From NCBI RefSeq assembly GCF_007829335.1, contig NZ_VIWO01000007.1, positions 425,329 to 489,328 of the forward strand: a stretch of DNA of 64,000 bases, read 5' to 3'. The notes under the pieces were generated by a model. The model saw only the letters and a list, made by a program, of their open reading frames with translations. It was not told where the DNA came from and made no database searches. This document shows, in pieces, positions 8,092 through 16,559 of this stretch. Positions within the stretch are counted from its first letter, which is position 1, and each line of letters opens with the position of its first letter. A program made the position numbers and the translations under genes. Source of the DNA: Chitinophaga polysaccharea (GTDB lineage: Bacteria; Bacteroidota; Bacteroidia; Chitinophagales; Chitinophagaceae).

Positions 8092-8099
8092 CAAAGATA
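8092..8099 (-). promoter_or_regulatory. internal -7 box upstream of infA
   Basis: TATCTTTG on the minus strand, 18 bases before the infA start, matches TAnnTTTG. The -33 element is weak. It could start a short-leader transcript covering infA-rpmJ-rpsM-rpsK-rpsD-rpoA-rplQ. Confidence 0.5.
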
Positions 8100-8221
8100 G
8101 CATTTATCTTTTGAAATAGAAAAATTTACCTCGATTATTATTATTATTGCCGATTTTCCAGTTAAACCCTACCTTATTTATCAATAAAACCCATTTGTAT
8201 TAGAAAAATCCAAATGACGAA

Positions 8222-9022
8222 TTAGTAATTTGAATTCAATTCCGGGTTATTTTTCTCTTCTCTTTCTATATCCACATAGGTAGATAATACATCTGCTTTC
8301 CCTTTTCCTACCGCCACCGTGTGCTCAAAGTGAACAGATGGGCTGCCATCGCGGGTGGCAACAGTCCAACCATCTTCCAGGTATTCTACGTCCTTGGAGC
8401 GGAGATTAATCATGGGTTCAATGGCAATTACCAGGCCTTCCTTCATTACGGGGCCGCTACCGCGCTTGCCGTAGTTAGGCACCTGGGGATCTTCATGCAA
8501 ATGACGACCCAGACCATGGCCTACCAATTCTCTTACCACACCATAACCACGCTCTTTTTCTGTATATTCCTGTATAGCGTAGGAGATATCTCCGATCCGG
8601 TTACCTATCACCGCTTTTTCAATCCCTTTGTACAGGGCCGCTTTGGTAGCAGTCATCAGCCGGAGTACATTCTCAGCCACATTACCAATAGCAAAGGTAT
8701 AAGCGCTGTCGGAGTGGTAACCATTCATATACACACCTACATCTACCGTCACAATATCACCGTCCTTCAGCACATATTGATTGGGAATCCCGTGCACCAC
8801 CTCCTCATTCACTGAAATACAGCAGGCGTTGGGGAATCCCTTATAATTTTTAAAAGAAGGAGTAGCACCATTTTCAACAATAAACTTATCGGCAATAGCA
8901 TCCACTTCCAGTGTGCTCATACCTGGTTTCAGGTTCCGGGCTACTTCAGCCAGGGCTGCACTCAGGAGCAAAGCACTTTTGCGCATCAACTCTATTTCTT
9001 CCTTCGTCTTATAATGAATCAT
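8222..9022 (-). CDS. map: type I methionine aminopeptidase
   Basis: The 266-residue pita-bread peptidase carries the metal ligands in DVGVYMNGYHSDSAYTF (two Asp), VGHGLGRHLHEDP (His), IEPM (Glu) and FEHTVAV (Glu). It removes the N-terminal methionine from nascent proteins. The position between secY and infA is typical for Bacteroidota, where adk is not part of the cluster. Confidence 0.97.
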   Translation of the reverse strand: MIHYKTKEEIELMRKSALLLSAALAEVARNLKPGMSTLEVDAIADKFIVENGATPSFKNYKGFPNACCISVNEEVVHGIPNQYVLKDGDIVTVDVGVYMNGYHSDSAYTFAIGNVAENVLRLMTATKAALYKGIEKAVIGNRIGDISYAIQEYTEKERGYGVVRELVGHGLGRHLHEDPQVPNYGKRGSGPVMKEGLVIAIEPMINLRSKDVEYLEDGWTVATRDGSPSVHFEHTVAVGKGKADVLSTYVDIEREEKNNPELNSNY

Positions 9023-9095
9023 ACTTTCAGCTTTTAGCTGTTGGCTATCAGCTGTTAGGTAAATGCTAAAAGCTAACAGCTAACGGCTTCTAAAA
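9023..9095. repeat. AGCT-rich simple repeat in the secY-map spacer
   Basis: Short runs of the type AGCTTTTAGCTGTTGGCT alternate with their complements (9028-9088), giving direct and inverted copies of TTAGC/GCTAA. A related run occurs at 19412-19444 between rplW and rplD, so it is a dispersed simple repeat. Confidence 0.5.
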
Positions 9096-9169
9096 TAATA
9101 TAGCCACTAAAGCGTAAAAAGCTTCTGTGGCTATTTTATTGTTATTGTAACGATTTAGCGTTCAATTAC

Positions 9170-10513
9170 TTATGCATTAGCCGGGGCCGTTCTGCCTTTG
9201 ATACGGCCGGTGCTCATCAACCCGTCATAATGACGCATGAGGAGCTGGCTTTCAATCTGTTGCAGTGTGTCCAGGATAACACCCACCATGATCAGCAGGG
9301 AAGTACCCCCGAAGAAGGTAGCAAAGTTACTGTTGACCTTGAAGGCAGCAGCGATACCAGGCATGATACCCACCAGTGCCAGGAAAAATGCTCCAGGCAA
9401 AGTGATACGGTCCATTACTGCACCGATATAATCGGCAGTAGCTTTACCAGGTTTAATACCCGGAATGAAGCCGTTGTTACGTTTCATTTCATCCGCCATT
9501 TGAGTGGGGTTGAAAATCAACGCAGTATAGAAGTAAGTAAATACAATCACCAAAACGGCATAAATCAGGTTATACCAGCCATTAGTGTGGTCACTAAAGA
9601 TGCGGATAAAGCCGGAAGCACTTTCAGAAGAAGTGGCAAAGCCTATCGCGGTAGCCGGAATAAACATAATCGCCTGGGCGAAGATGATAGGCATTACACC
9701 AGCTGCATTCACTTTCAGTGGGATGAACTGACGTACGCCACCATATTGTTTGTTACCTACAATACGTTTAGCATAGTTTACCGGTATTTTTCTTGTACCC
9801 TGTACCAGGAGGATCAGACCTACGGTGATCAGGATAAAGATAGCAATTTCAATGAGGAACAGGATCGGTCCACCCGCTTCACCTGCCACCTTACTGGAAA
9901 ATTCAGCGACCAGGGCCTGTGGCAAACGAGCAAGGATACCCATCATGATGATGATGGAAGTACCATTACCAATACCTTTATCTGTGATCTTTTCACCGAG
10001 CCACATTACGAACAGGGTACCTGCAGTAAGTACAACGGTAGTAGAGAGCCAGAAGAAGAAGGTGCCATATTCAGCGATAATAGCGCCACCGGATTGATTA
10101 CGCAGGTAGGCTACATAAGCGCTGGCCTGGAAGCCTGTTACGATTACGGTGAGATAACGTGTAAACTGGTTAATTTTTTTGCGGCCACTTTCCCCCTCTT
10201 TCTGCAGCTTCTGGAAGTAAGGAACTGCTATCGTCAGTAACTGGATAGCAATTGAAGCAGAGATGTAGGGCATAATACCCAATGCAAAGATCGAAGCCCT
10301 TGAAAATGATCCACCCGCAAACATGTTCACCAGTCCCAGGATACCCTGATTAGAATTTTTCTCAAAGTTGGTCAGTGCGTTTGCATCAATGCCAGGCAAA
10401 GCGATATAGGATCCTAATCTGTAGATGAGGACCAGGAGCAGGGTGGTCAGGATGCGGTTACGCAAATCCTCAATACTCCAGATATTCTTAATCGTTTCGA
10501 TAAATTTCTTCAC
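9170..10513 (-). CDS. secY: protein translocase subunit SecY
   Basis: The 447-residue protein has ten predicted membrane helices, starting with the IEDLRNRILTTLLLVLIYRLGSYIALPGID segment, and conserved loops such as GERGKKINQFTRY-like SGRKKINQFTRYLT and NKGIGNGTS-like DKGIGNGTSIIIMMGI. It forms the protein-conducting channel with SecE and SecG. It follows rplO and precedes map. The long glycine insert KVAGEAGGPILF in the middle loops is ordinary for the phylum. Confidence 0.97.
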   Translation of the reverse strand: MKKFIETIKNIWSIEDLRNRILTTLLLVLIYRLGSYIALPGIDANALTNFEKNSNQGILGLVNMFAGGSFSRASIFALGIMPYISASIAIQLLTIAVPYFQKLQKEGESGRKKINQFTRYLTVIVTGFQASAYVAYLRNQSGGAIIAEYGTFFFWLSTTVVLTAGTLFVMWLGEKITDKGIGNGTSIIIMMGILARLPQALVAEFSSKVAGEAGGPILFLIEIAIFILITVGLILLVQGTRKIPVNYAKRIVGNKQYGGVRQFIPLKVNAAGVMPIIFAQAIMFIPATAIGFATSSESASGFIRIFSDHTNGWYNLIYAVLVIVFTYFYTALIFNPTQMADEMKRNNGFIPGIKPGKATADYIGAVMDRITLPGAFFLALVGIMPGIAAAFKVNSNFATFFGGTSLLIMVGVILDTLQQIESQLLMRHYDGLMSTGRIKGRTAPANA

Positions 10514-10551
10514 AGGAAGATAAAGGTTTAATAGCGCTATTAAATATGAAA

Positions 10552-10575
10552 AGACGCACTACTCCGTAGGCGTCT
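10552..10575 (-). repeat. hairpin in the rplO-secY spacer
   Basis: AGACGC-a-CTAC pairs with GTAG-GCGTCT around a TCC loop. Immediately beside it is a perfect 18-base palindrome TTTAATAGCGCTATTAAA (10527-10544). There is no T run. Confidence 0.6.
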
Positions 10576-10591
10576 CCTCAGTCGTAAAGTC

Positions 10592-11038
10592 TTATACCAG
10601 TTCTACTGATCCACCTGCTGCTTCGATGGCCTGCTTAGCTTTTTCGCTGATTGCGTTTACTTTAACAGTCACTTTAGCTTTGAGTTCTCCGTTAGCGAGA
10701 ATTTTAACTTTAGCTGTTCTGTTAATCAGGCCGTTCATGAACAGGTTTTCCAGATTAAACTCCTGGAGGCCATATTTCTCAACTAAATGATCCAGCTGAC
10801 CCAGGTTGAAGATTGTGTATTCTTCACGGTTATTATTTTTGAAACCGCGTTTTGGCATACGGCGTTGGATTGGCATCTGGCCACCTTCGAAGCCTTTCTT
10901 GCTAGCGTAACCAGCACGTTGCTGGATACCCTTGTTACCTTTTGTAGAGGTACCACCTTTACCGGAAGCCTCACCACGTCCAAGACGTTTTTCTTTATGT
11001 ACAGCGCCTTGTGCAGGCTGTAATGAATGCAGATTCAT
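10592..11038 (-). CDS. rplO: 50S ribosomal protein L15
   Basis: The 148 residues show the L15 glycine-rich N-terminus (KEKRLGRGEASGKGGTSTKGNKGIQQRAGY) and the C-terminal globular domain ending AIEAAGGSVEL. L15 is a late assembly protein of the 50S subunit. It lies between rpmD and secY. Confidence 0.98.
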   Translation of the reverse strand: MNLHSLQPAQGAVHKEKRLGRGEASGKGGTSTKGNKGIQQRAGYASKKGFEGGQMPIQRRMPKRGFKNNNREEYTIFNLGQLDHLVEKYGLQEFNLENLFMNGLINRTAKVKILANGELKAKVTVKVNAISEKAKQAIEAAGGSVELV

Positions 11039-11160
11039 AAAATTAATTGTTTTTACTTGCGCGGAAATTAACCGCTCGCATATTCTAAAATAAAAATGGT
11101 AAAGTTACAAATGTAAAGGTAAGATTATCAACAGACAATCCCACAGCAGTGTTACTTTAA

Positions 11161-11346
11161 TTAAGCGTTCACTGTTTCTACCGATACAAGGTGATTAACT
11201 TTACGGACCATTCCGAGGACTTGAGGAGTTGCTTCTACTTCTACAGTAGCGTGCATCTTAGTCAGGCCCAGTGCCTTCAAGGTCAGTTTCTGCCTTTCAG
11301 GACGGTCTATACCACTTTTCACTTGAGTGATCTTAATCTTTGCCAT
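11161..11346 (-). CDS. rpmD: 50S ribosomal protein L30
   Basis: The 61-residue protein begins MAKIKITQVKSGIDRPERQK and contains LKALGLTKMHATVEVEATPQVLGMVRKVNHLV, the complete bacterial L30. It sits between rpsE and rplO as in other spc operons. Confidence 0.97.
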   Translation of the reverse strand: MAKIKITQVKSGIDRPERQKLTLKALGLTKMHATVEVEATPQVLGMVRKVNHLVSVETVNA

Positions 11347-11446
11347 AAACCCCTATCCGCTTAAAGGCGGAGTAATTTAATTGTTAATGAATTATTTTCA
11401 AAATTTCTCAATGAAAAAATAAGGTCCTCTGTGTGAGGAACATTAC

Positions 11447-11965
11447 TTATCCGTTGAAAACTTTCTTCAGGGAAACGCCTCTGGTTTTAGCGATACCGAT
11501 TGGTTCGCGTAATAAACCCAGTGCTTTGAAAGTAGCTTTCACCACGTTGTGTGGGTTAGCGGAACCTAAAGATTTAGCCAGAACGTCTGTTACACCAGCG
11601 CTTTCCAGCACTGCGCGCATAGAACCTCCGGCGATCACACCAGTACCATGGGCAGCTGGTTTAATCAGTACTTTGGCAGCACCTTCTTTAGCAAACTGAT
11701 CATGAGGAATAGTACCGTGCATAACAGGAACCTTGATCAGGTTTTTCTTAGCATCGTCTATACCTTTAGTGATCGCCTGCTGTACTTCTTTAGCTTTACC
11801 AAGACCGTGACCTACCACGCCGTTTTCGTTACCAACAACAACCAGTGCGGAGAAACTAAAAGTACGACCGCCTTTAGTGGTTTTAGTAACACGGTTGATC
11901 GCCACTACTTTTTCTTTCAGCTCCAGATCACCAGCCTTTACTTTATTGAATGAATTCTTTGCCAT
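11447..11965 (-). CDS. rpsE: 30S ribosomal protein S5
   Basis: The 172 residues contain the N-terminal dsRBD-like domain (LELKEKVVAINRVTKTTKGGRTFSFSALVVVG) and the C-terminal domain (GTGVIAGGSMRAVLESAGVTDVLAKSLGSANPHNVVKAT). S5 takes part in decoding accuracy at the mRNA entry channel. Confidence 0.98.
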   Translation of the reverse strand: MAKNSFNKVKAGDLELKEKVVAINRVTKTTKGGRTFSFSALVVVGNENGVVGHGLGKAKEVQQAITKGIDDAKKNLIKVPVMHGTIPHDQFAKEGAAKVLIKPAAHGTGVIAGGSMRAVLESAGVTDVLAKSLGSANPHNVVKATFKALGLLREPIGIAKTRGVSLKKVFNG

Positions 11966-12016
11966 TTTATTTTATAAGAATTACTTGTTCAGAATTATAA
12001 GATTCGGACTTCGTGA

Positions 12017-12370
12017 TTAAAACTGAAGACCACCTTCTCTTGCTCCGTCAGCTACGCTTTTCACGCGGCCATGATATAAATAACCGCTTCTATCGAATAC
12101 GCAGGTGGTGATACCCACTGCAACCGCTTTAGCAGCCAGTGCTTTACCAACCAGTACAGACTTCTCGGATTTAGTGCCTTGCTGAGCTTTGATGTCCTTA
12201 TCACGGGATGAAGCTGAAGCCAGGGTAGTGCCATTGGTATCATCTATCAATTGCACGTAGATATCGCTATTGCTGCGAAATACAGATAATCTTGGTGCTT
12301 GTGCAGTACCGGAGATTTTCTTACGGATGCGGTAGCGGATTTTCTGTCTCCTGTTAACTTTTGTGCTCAT
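12017..12370 (-). CDS. rplR: 50S ribosomal protein L18
   Basis: The 117 residues include the signatures RRQKIRYRIRKKISGTAQAPRLSVFRSNSDIYVQLIDD and the C-terminal FDRSGYLYHGRVKSVADGAREGGLQF. L18 binds 5S rRNA together with L5. Confidence 0.98.
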   Translation of the reverse strand: MSTKVNRRQKIRYRIRKKISGTAQAPRLSVFRSNSDIYVQLIDDTNGTTLASASSRDKDIKAQQGTKSEKSVLVGKALAAKAVAVGITTCVFDRSGYLYHGRVKSVADGAREGGLQF

Positions 12371-12387
12371 TTTGAGTTTTATTTTAT

Positions 12388-12449
12388 AATCCCGATGCTG
12401 CCGGGATTTTGTTAAAACTGGCTAACCAGCTGAACCAGCTGATTAGCCA
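12388..12449 (-). repeat. two hairpins in the rplF-rplR spacer
   Basis: The first has 7-base arms AATCCCG/CGGGATT (12388-12408). The second has 14-base arms with one mismatch around an AAC loop (12419-12432 with 12436-12449). Neither has a T run on the minus strand. Confidence 0.65.
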
Positions 12450-12459
12450 ATTAAAAATT

Positions 12460-13014
12460 TTATTTACCAGCTGATTTACCAGCTTTCTTACGTACCACTT
12501 CATCACTGTAGCGAACACCTTTACCTTTGTAAGGCTCTGGTTTACGCAGGCTACGGATTTTAGCCGCTACCTGACCCAGTAATTGTTTATCGATACCTTC
12601 CAGCATGATCTTAGGGTTCTGACCTTTTTCAGTGAGGGTAGCAACCTTCAGTTCCTGAGGAATTTCGAAGATGATATTGTGAGAGTAACCTAAAGACAGA
12701 TCCAGTAACTGACCACTGTTGGCGGCTTTATAACCCACACCCACCAGTTCCAGTTGCTTTTTAAATCCTTCAGTAACACCCTGAACCATGTTCGCCAGCA
12801 GTGCGCGGTATAAACCATGCAGTGCTTTGTGACGGATCTGGTCAGTTGGGCGAACAACGGTTAAGATACCGTCCGCTACTTCGATTTTCATTTCCCGGTC
12901 GATGCTCTTTTTCAGTTCACCTTTTGGGCCTTTTACAGTTACTTCATTGGCAGGAGAAACAGTTACTGTAACGCCGCTGGCCAATTTAATAGGACTTCTA
13001 CCTATACGAGACAT
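12460..13014 (-). CDS. rplF: 50S ribosomal protein L6
   Basis: The 184 residues consist of the two repeated L6 domains, with SRIGRSPIKLASGVTVTV at the N-terminus and the C-terminal signature RKPEPYKGKGVRYSDEVVRKKAGKSAGK. L6 lies at the factor-binding region of the 50S subunit. Confidence 0.98.
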   Translation of the reverse strand: MSRIGRSPIKLASGVTVTVSPANEVTVKGPKGELKKSIDREMKIEVADGILTVVRPTDQIRHKALHGLYRALLANMVQGVTEGFKKQLELVGVGYKAANSGQLLDLSLGYSHNIIFEIPQELKVATLTEKGQNPKIMLEGIDKQLLGQVAAKIRSLRKPEPYKGKGVRYSDEVVRKKAGKSAGK

Positions 13015-13102
13015 AACTTTAGTTTAAAGTTGTTTGATATTGATGTACCCGTTATCCGTGTTCAGCGCCGTATAGAGAGCTTAATTGTCAGATAACTTAA
13101 GT

Positions 13103-13133
13103 GATTGACTGGTTGAGCAACAACCAGTCAATC
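13103..13133 (-). repeat. inverted repeat in the rpsH-rplF spacer
   Basis: Perfect 13-base arms (GATTGACTGGTTG and its complement) enclose AGCAA. The element lies just past rpsH's stop-side neighbour spacer, upstream... on the minus strand it is between the rplF start and the rpsH stop. There is no T run. Confidence 0.65.
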
Positions 13134-13139
13134 AATATA

Positions 13140-13538
13140 TTAATAGATGTAGCAAACTACTTCGCCACCTACGTTTTGAGCTTTTGCTTCTTTATCGGTC
13201 ATTACACCTTTAGAAGTAGAGATGATCGCCACACCTAAACCGTTCTTCACGCGCTTAAACTCTTCTGGTTTAGCGTACTGACGCAGACCTGGACGGCTGA
13301 TGCGTTGTAATTCTTTGATAGCGGGCTCTTTGGAGATAGGATCATACTTCAAAGCGATTTTGATAACGCCTTGTTTGTTGTCCTCTTCGAATTTGTACTT
13401 CAGGATATAACCTTTATCGTACAGAATTTCTGTAATACGTTTTTTCAGCTTGGAAGCCGGAATTTCCACGATCCTGTGGGTGGCCATTTGCGCGTTCCGG
13501 ATACGTGTCAGGAAGTCTGCTATTGGATCAGTAACCAT
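13140..13538 (-). CDS. rpsH: 30S ribosomal protein S8
   Basis: The 132 residues start MVTDPIADFLTRIRNAQMATHRIVEIPASK and end VISTSKGVMTDKEAKAQNVGGEVVCYIY-like, the normal S8 fold. S8 binds the central domain of 16S rRNA and in enterobacteria regulates the spc operon. Confidence 0.98.
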   Translation of the reverse strand: MVTDPIADFLTRIRNAQMATHRIVEIPASKLKKRITEILYDKGYILKYKFEEDNKQGVIKIALKYDPISKEPAIKELQRISRPGLRQYAKPEEFKRVKNGLGVAIISTSKGVMTDKEAKAQNVGGEVVCYIY

Positions 13539-13658
13539 TGTTGAAATAGTTTGATAATGTTTACAATGCGATATCCAATCGTAATAAGATGGGAATCAAA
13601 TAACTTTCATTCGGTGATATGAGGGATCCGGAATGAGCCGGTTACTCAGATCATTCAA

Positions 13659-13928
13659 TTACCAGCTGGCTTTTCTTACGCCAGGGATTTTACCTGCGAG
13701 TGCCAGGTCACGGAACATGTTCCTACAGAGACCAAAGTGGCGCATGTATCCTTTAGGACGACCGCTCAGTTGGCATCTGTTTTTCAGACGAACAGGAGAA
13801 GCATTTTTTGGAAGTTGATCCAGTGCAGCGTAGTCACCGGCAGCTTTCAGGGCAGCACGCTTTTCTGCGAATTTTGCTACCATAGCTTCTCTTTTCCTTT
13901 GTCTGGCTTTTACGGATTCTTTTGCCAT
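13659..13928 (-). CDS. rpsN: 30S ribosomal protein S14
   Basis: The 89 residues are the long, zinc-free S14 form, with MAKESVKARQRKREAMVAKF at the N-terminus and RCQLSGRPKGYMRHFGLCRNMFRDLALAGKIPGVRKASW at the C-terminus (shown in overlapping parts of the known signature). The CxxC pairs of the zinc form are absent. With the zinc-free L36 this cluster needs no zinc for these two proteins. Confidence 0.97.
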   Translation of the reverse strand: MAKESVKARQRKREAMVAKFAEKRAALKAAGDYAALDQLPKNASPVRLKNRCQLSGRPKGYMRHFGLCRNMFRDLALAGKIPGVRKASW

Positions 13929-13948
13929 AATTATATTATCGTTTCGAT

Positions 13949-14524
13949 TTACTGATTATCTTTTTTCATCCCCTTGAACGGCATACCCATTTCCTTCAGG
14001 AGCTCGTAAGCTTCTTCGTTGGTGTTTGCAGTAGTAACGAAAGTGATATCCATACCGGACATTTTAGTTACTTTATCGATATCGATCTCAGGGAAAATGA
14101 TTTGTTCTGTGATACCCATAGTGTAGTTACCACGACCGTCAAAAGCTTTTTCGTTAACGCCTTTGAAGTCACGTACACGAGGGAGAGATACAGAGATCAA
14201 ACGATCCAGGAAGTCATACATGATAGTGCTGCGTAAAGTTACACGTGCACCGATAGGCATGTTCTTTCTGAGTTTGAAGTTGGAAATATCCTTTTTAGAC
14301 ATGGTAGCGATAGCTTTCTGACCAGAGATACGGGTCATTTCGTCTACTGCGATGTCTACCAGTTTCTTATCACCTACTGCACCGTTAATACCCTGGTTCA
14401 GGCAAATTTTTACCAGGCGAGGAACCTGCATTACACTTTTGTAGTTGAATTTCTTCATCAGTGCAGATTTAACTTCCTCTTGGTATTTCTTCTGCAGTCT
14501 CGGAGTATATTTTGTGTTTGACAT
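13949..14524 (-). CDS. rplE: 50S ribosomal protein L5
   Basis: The 191 residues include SALMKKFNYKSVMQVPRLVKI and the C-terminal FPEIDIDKVTKMSGMDITFVTTA segment. L5 binds 5S rRNA. Its ATG overlaps the rplX stop codon by one base (TAATG), which suggests translational coupling. Confidence 0.98.
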   Translation of the reverse strand: MSNTKYTPRLQKKYQEEVKSALMKKFNYKSVMQVPRLVKICLNQGINGAVGDKKLVDIAVDEMTRISGQKAIATMSKKDISNFKLRKNMPIGARVTLRSTIMYDFLDRLISVSLPRVRDFKGVNEKAFDGRGNYTMGITEQIIFPEIDIDKVTKMSGMDITFVTTANTNEEAYELLKEMGMPFKGMKKDNQ

Positions 14525-14862
14525 TATTTAATTTCCTCCCCTGATTTTTTAGCGATACGAATTAATTTACCGTTTTCTCTCTTACGGCTTACTTTAGTAG
14601 GTTTACCAGCTTTGGCATCCCACAGCATTACGTTAGAGATCGCAATTGGCGCTTCCTGCTTAACAATACCACCTTTGGTATTCTGAGCAGTAGGCTTAGT
14701 GTGCTTGGTAATAATGTTAACGCCTTCTACAAGAATGCGGGCTTTGTCGGGCTGAACTTCCAGCACTTTGCGAGCTTTGGTTCTGTCCTTGTCATCACCG
14801 GCAATTACCGCAACCAGGTCGCCCTTCTTAATGTTGAATTTAGGCTTAAATCTAGTTTTCAT
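14524..14862 (-). CDS. rplX: 50S ribosomal protein L24
   Basis: The 112 residues show the KOW motif region (FNIKKGDLVAVIAGDDKDRTKARKVLEVQPDKARILVEGVN) and GGIVKQEAPIAISNVMLWD. L24 is an initiator of 50S assembly. It overlaps rplE by one base. Confidence 0.98.
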   Translation of the reverse strand: MKTRFKPKFNIKKGDLVAVIAGDDKDRTKARKVLEVQPDKARILVEGVNIITKHTKPTAQNTKGGIVKQEAPIAISNVMLWDAKAGKPTKVSRKRENGKLIRIAKKSGEEIK

Positions 14863-14885
14863 TACTTTGATTTATTTATAAACGC

Positions 14886-14909
14886 CAAGCGAAACAGTTG
14901 TTTCGCTTG
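14886..14909 (-). repeat. hairpin upstream of rplX
   Basis: Perfect 10-base arms (CAAGCGAAAC and its complement) enclose AGTT, about 25 bases upstream of the rplX start. A TATCTTTG box (14943-14950, minus strand) lies just before it, so the hairpin would be in the leader of an internal transcript. Confidence 0.65.
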
Positions 14910-14969
14910 ATTAATGTTTTTTCTCGTTCTGCAAACGGGCTGCAAAGATAAGAAATATTTATGAATTTT

Positions 14970-15006
14970 GGGATTCTGGAAATTTTAAGAAAATTTCCAG
15001 AATCCC
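14970..15006 (-). repeat. 17-bp perfect hairpin in the rplN-rplX spacer
   Basis: Arms 14970-14986 and 14990-15006 are perfectly complementary with a 3-base loop, the longest stem in the ribosomal cluster. No T run follows on the minus strand. It sits 16 bases past the rplN stop codon. Confidence 0.75.
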
Positions 15007-15022
15007 TCCATCGACAATAATA

Positions 15023-15391
15023 TTATAATACCTCAGGAGCGAGGGAGATAATTTTCATATACCCCTTGTCTCTCAGCTCACGGGCAACCGGACCGAAAAT
15101 ACGGGTACCGCGAGGTTCGTCTGAGTTATTGAGCAGTACAACTGCGTTATCGTCGAAGCGGATATAAGAACCGTCTTTACGACGTAATTTGTTTTTAGTT
15201 CTTACGATTACAGCTTTAGTAACCATACCTTTCTTCACACCACCACCAGGCATTGCGTCCTTAACGGTTACTACAATCTTATCGCCTACGCCAGCGTAGT
15301 CCTGACCGGAGTTACCCAATACGCGGATGCAAAGTACTTCTTTAGCACCGCTGTTATCGGCTACACTCAGTCTTGATTCTTGTTGTATCAT
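15023..15391 (-). CDS. rplN: 50S ribosomal protein L14
   Basis: The 122 residues carry the L14 signatures MIQQESRLSVADNSGAKEVLCIRVLG and ARELRDKGYMKIISLAPEVL. L14 forms part of intersubunit bridges with 16S rRNA. Confidence 0.98.
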   Translation of the reverse strand: MIQQESRLSVADNSGAKEVLCIRVLGNSGQDYAGVGDKIVVTVKDAMPGGGVKKGMVTKAVIVRTKNKLRRKDGSYIRFDDNAVVLLNNSDEPRGTRIFGPVARELRDKGYMKIISLAPEVL

Positions 15392-15466
15392 CGAAATGAG
15401 ATTTGATATTGTTTAGTCAGCGGCTGTAACCGGGGTAGCCGGATGCAGCTTGAAACAAATAAATAA

Positions 15467-15727
15467 TTATTTTACTTTAGCGATTACTTCTACCAGTCTC
15501 CAGCATTTGTTTTTGCTCAGAGGGCGGGTTTCCGCGATTTTCACGGTATCGCCGATGCTGCACTCGTTTTTATCGTCGTGCGCCATGAACTTGGTAGTTT
15601 TTTTCACGAACTTACCATAGATCGGGTGCTTTACCTTACGCTCCACCTTAACGGTAATGGTTTTATCCATTTTGTTGCTGGCAACCACACCAATCCTGGT
15701 TTTTCTTAATTTTCTTTCGGTCGTCAT
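15467..15727 (-). CDS. rpsQ: 30S ribosomal protein S17
   Basis: The 86-residue OB-fold protein contains RKTRIGVVASNKMDKTITVKVERKVKHPIYGKFVKKTTKFMAHDDKNEC (family signature) and ETRPLSKNKCWRLVEV. It is a primary 16S rRNA-binding protein. Confidence 0.97.
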   Translation of the reverse strand: MTTERKLRKTRIGVVASNKMDKTITVKVERKVKHPIYGKFVKKTTKFMAHDDKNECSIGDTVKIAETRPLSKNKCWRLVEVIAKVK

Positions 15728-15816
15728 TGTTGAAAGTATTTAACCCTCCGTAAAGAGGTCCTATTTTGTTATACTAATGCTATTCAGCAGCCCCGGGTGT
15801 TACCGGGACTGAAGAT

Positions 15817-16017
15817 TTAGAAGCCCAGTTGTCTTTTACGCAGTTCGGTACTCATCCGAGCGATATCGCGTCTTACAGCGCGGATGCTCATTGGATTTTC
15901 GATTGGCGTAATTGCGTGACCAAAGGTCATTTTTTTCAAGCGGAGTTTTTCTGCAGAGATTTTCTCTTTCAGATCTTGCTCGCTCAGGCCTTTCAGTTCC
16001 AGCTTTTCTTTTGCCAT
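15817..16017 (-). CDS. rpmC: 50S ribosomal protein L29
   Basis: The 66-residue helical hairpin begins MAKEKLELKGLSEQDLKEKI and contains NPMSIRAVRRDIARMSTELRKRQ. L29 lies at the peptide exit tunnel. Confidence 0.97.
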   Translation of the reverse strand: MAKEKLELKGLSEQDLKEKISAEKLRLKKMTFGHAITPIENPMSIRAVRRDIARMSTELRKRQLGF

Positions 16018-16084
16018 TGTATTGAATTTGATTCGGTTAGCTGCCGGGGCAGGTTACCGGATTTTTAGATATTGATACCTGTAA

Positions 16085-16504
16085 TTAAGCTACGTAGTCG
16101 CGGCTGGTTACAAATTTTACTTTAATGGGCAGTTTTTGTGCTGCGAGTTCCATTGCTTCTTTAGCTACCTGTAAAGGAACGCCATCGGCTTCAAATAAAA
16201 TTCTACCTGGTTTTACTACTGCTGCCCAATGGTCAGGAGCACCTTTACCTTTACCCATCCTCACTTCCAAAGGCTTAGCAGTGATAGGTTTGTCAGGGAA
16301 TATGCGGATCCATACGTTACCTTCACGTTTCATGTGCCTTGTCAGCGCAACGCGGGCGGCTTCGATCTGCCTGTCGGTGATCCATTTAGGTTCTAATGCT
16401 TTAAGACCGAAAGTACCAAAGGAGAGGGTAGCGCCTCTTTTAGCGTTCCCTTTGATGCGGCCTTTGTGCATCTTCCTGTGTTTCGTTCTTTTTGGCTGTA
16501 ACAT
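16085..16504 (-). CDS. rplP: 50S ribosomal protein L16
   Basis: The 139 residues contain MLQPKRTKHRKMHKGRIKG at the N-terminus and MGKGKGAPDHWAAVVKPGRILFE, the L16 signature. L16 helps position tRNA at the peptidyl transferase centre. Confidence 0.98.
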   Translation of the reverse strand: MLQPKRTKHRKMHKGRIKGNAKRGATLSFGTFGLKALEPKWITDRQIEAARVALTRHMKREGNVWIRIFPDKPITAKPLEVRMGKGKGAPDHWAAVVKPGRILFEADGVPLQVAKEAMELAAQKLPIKVKFVTSRDYVA

Positions 16505-16559
16505 CGTCTATGTTGTTAATGTTAATAGTAATTGTTAATGTCTGTTCTACCGCCAGATA

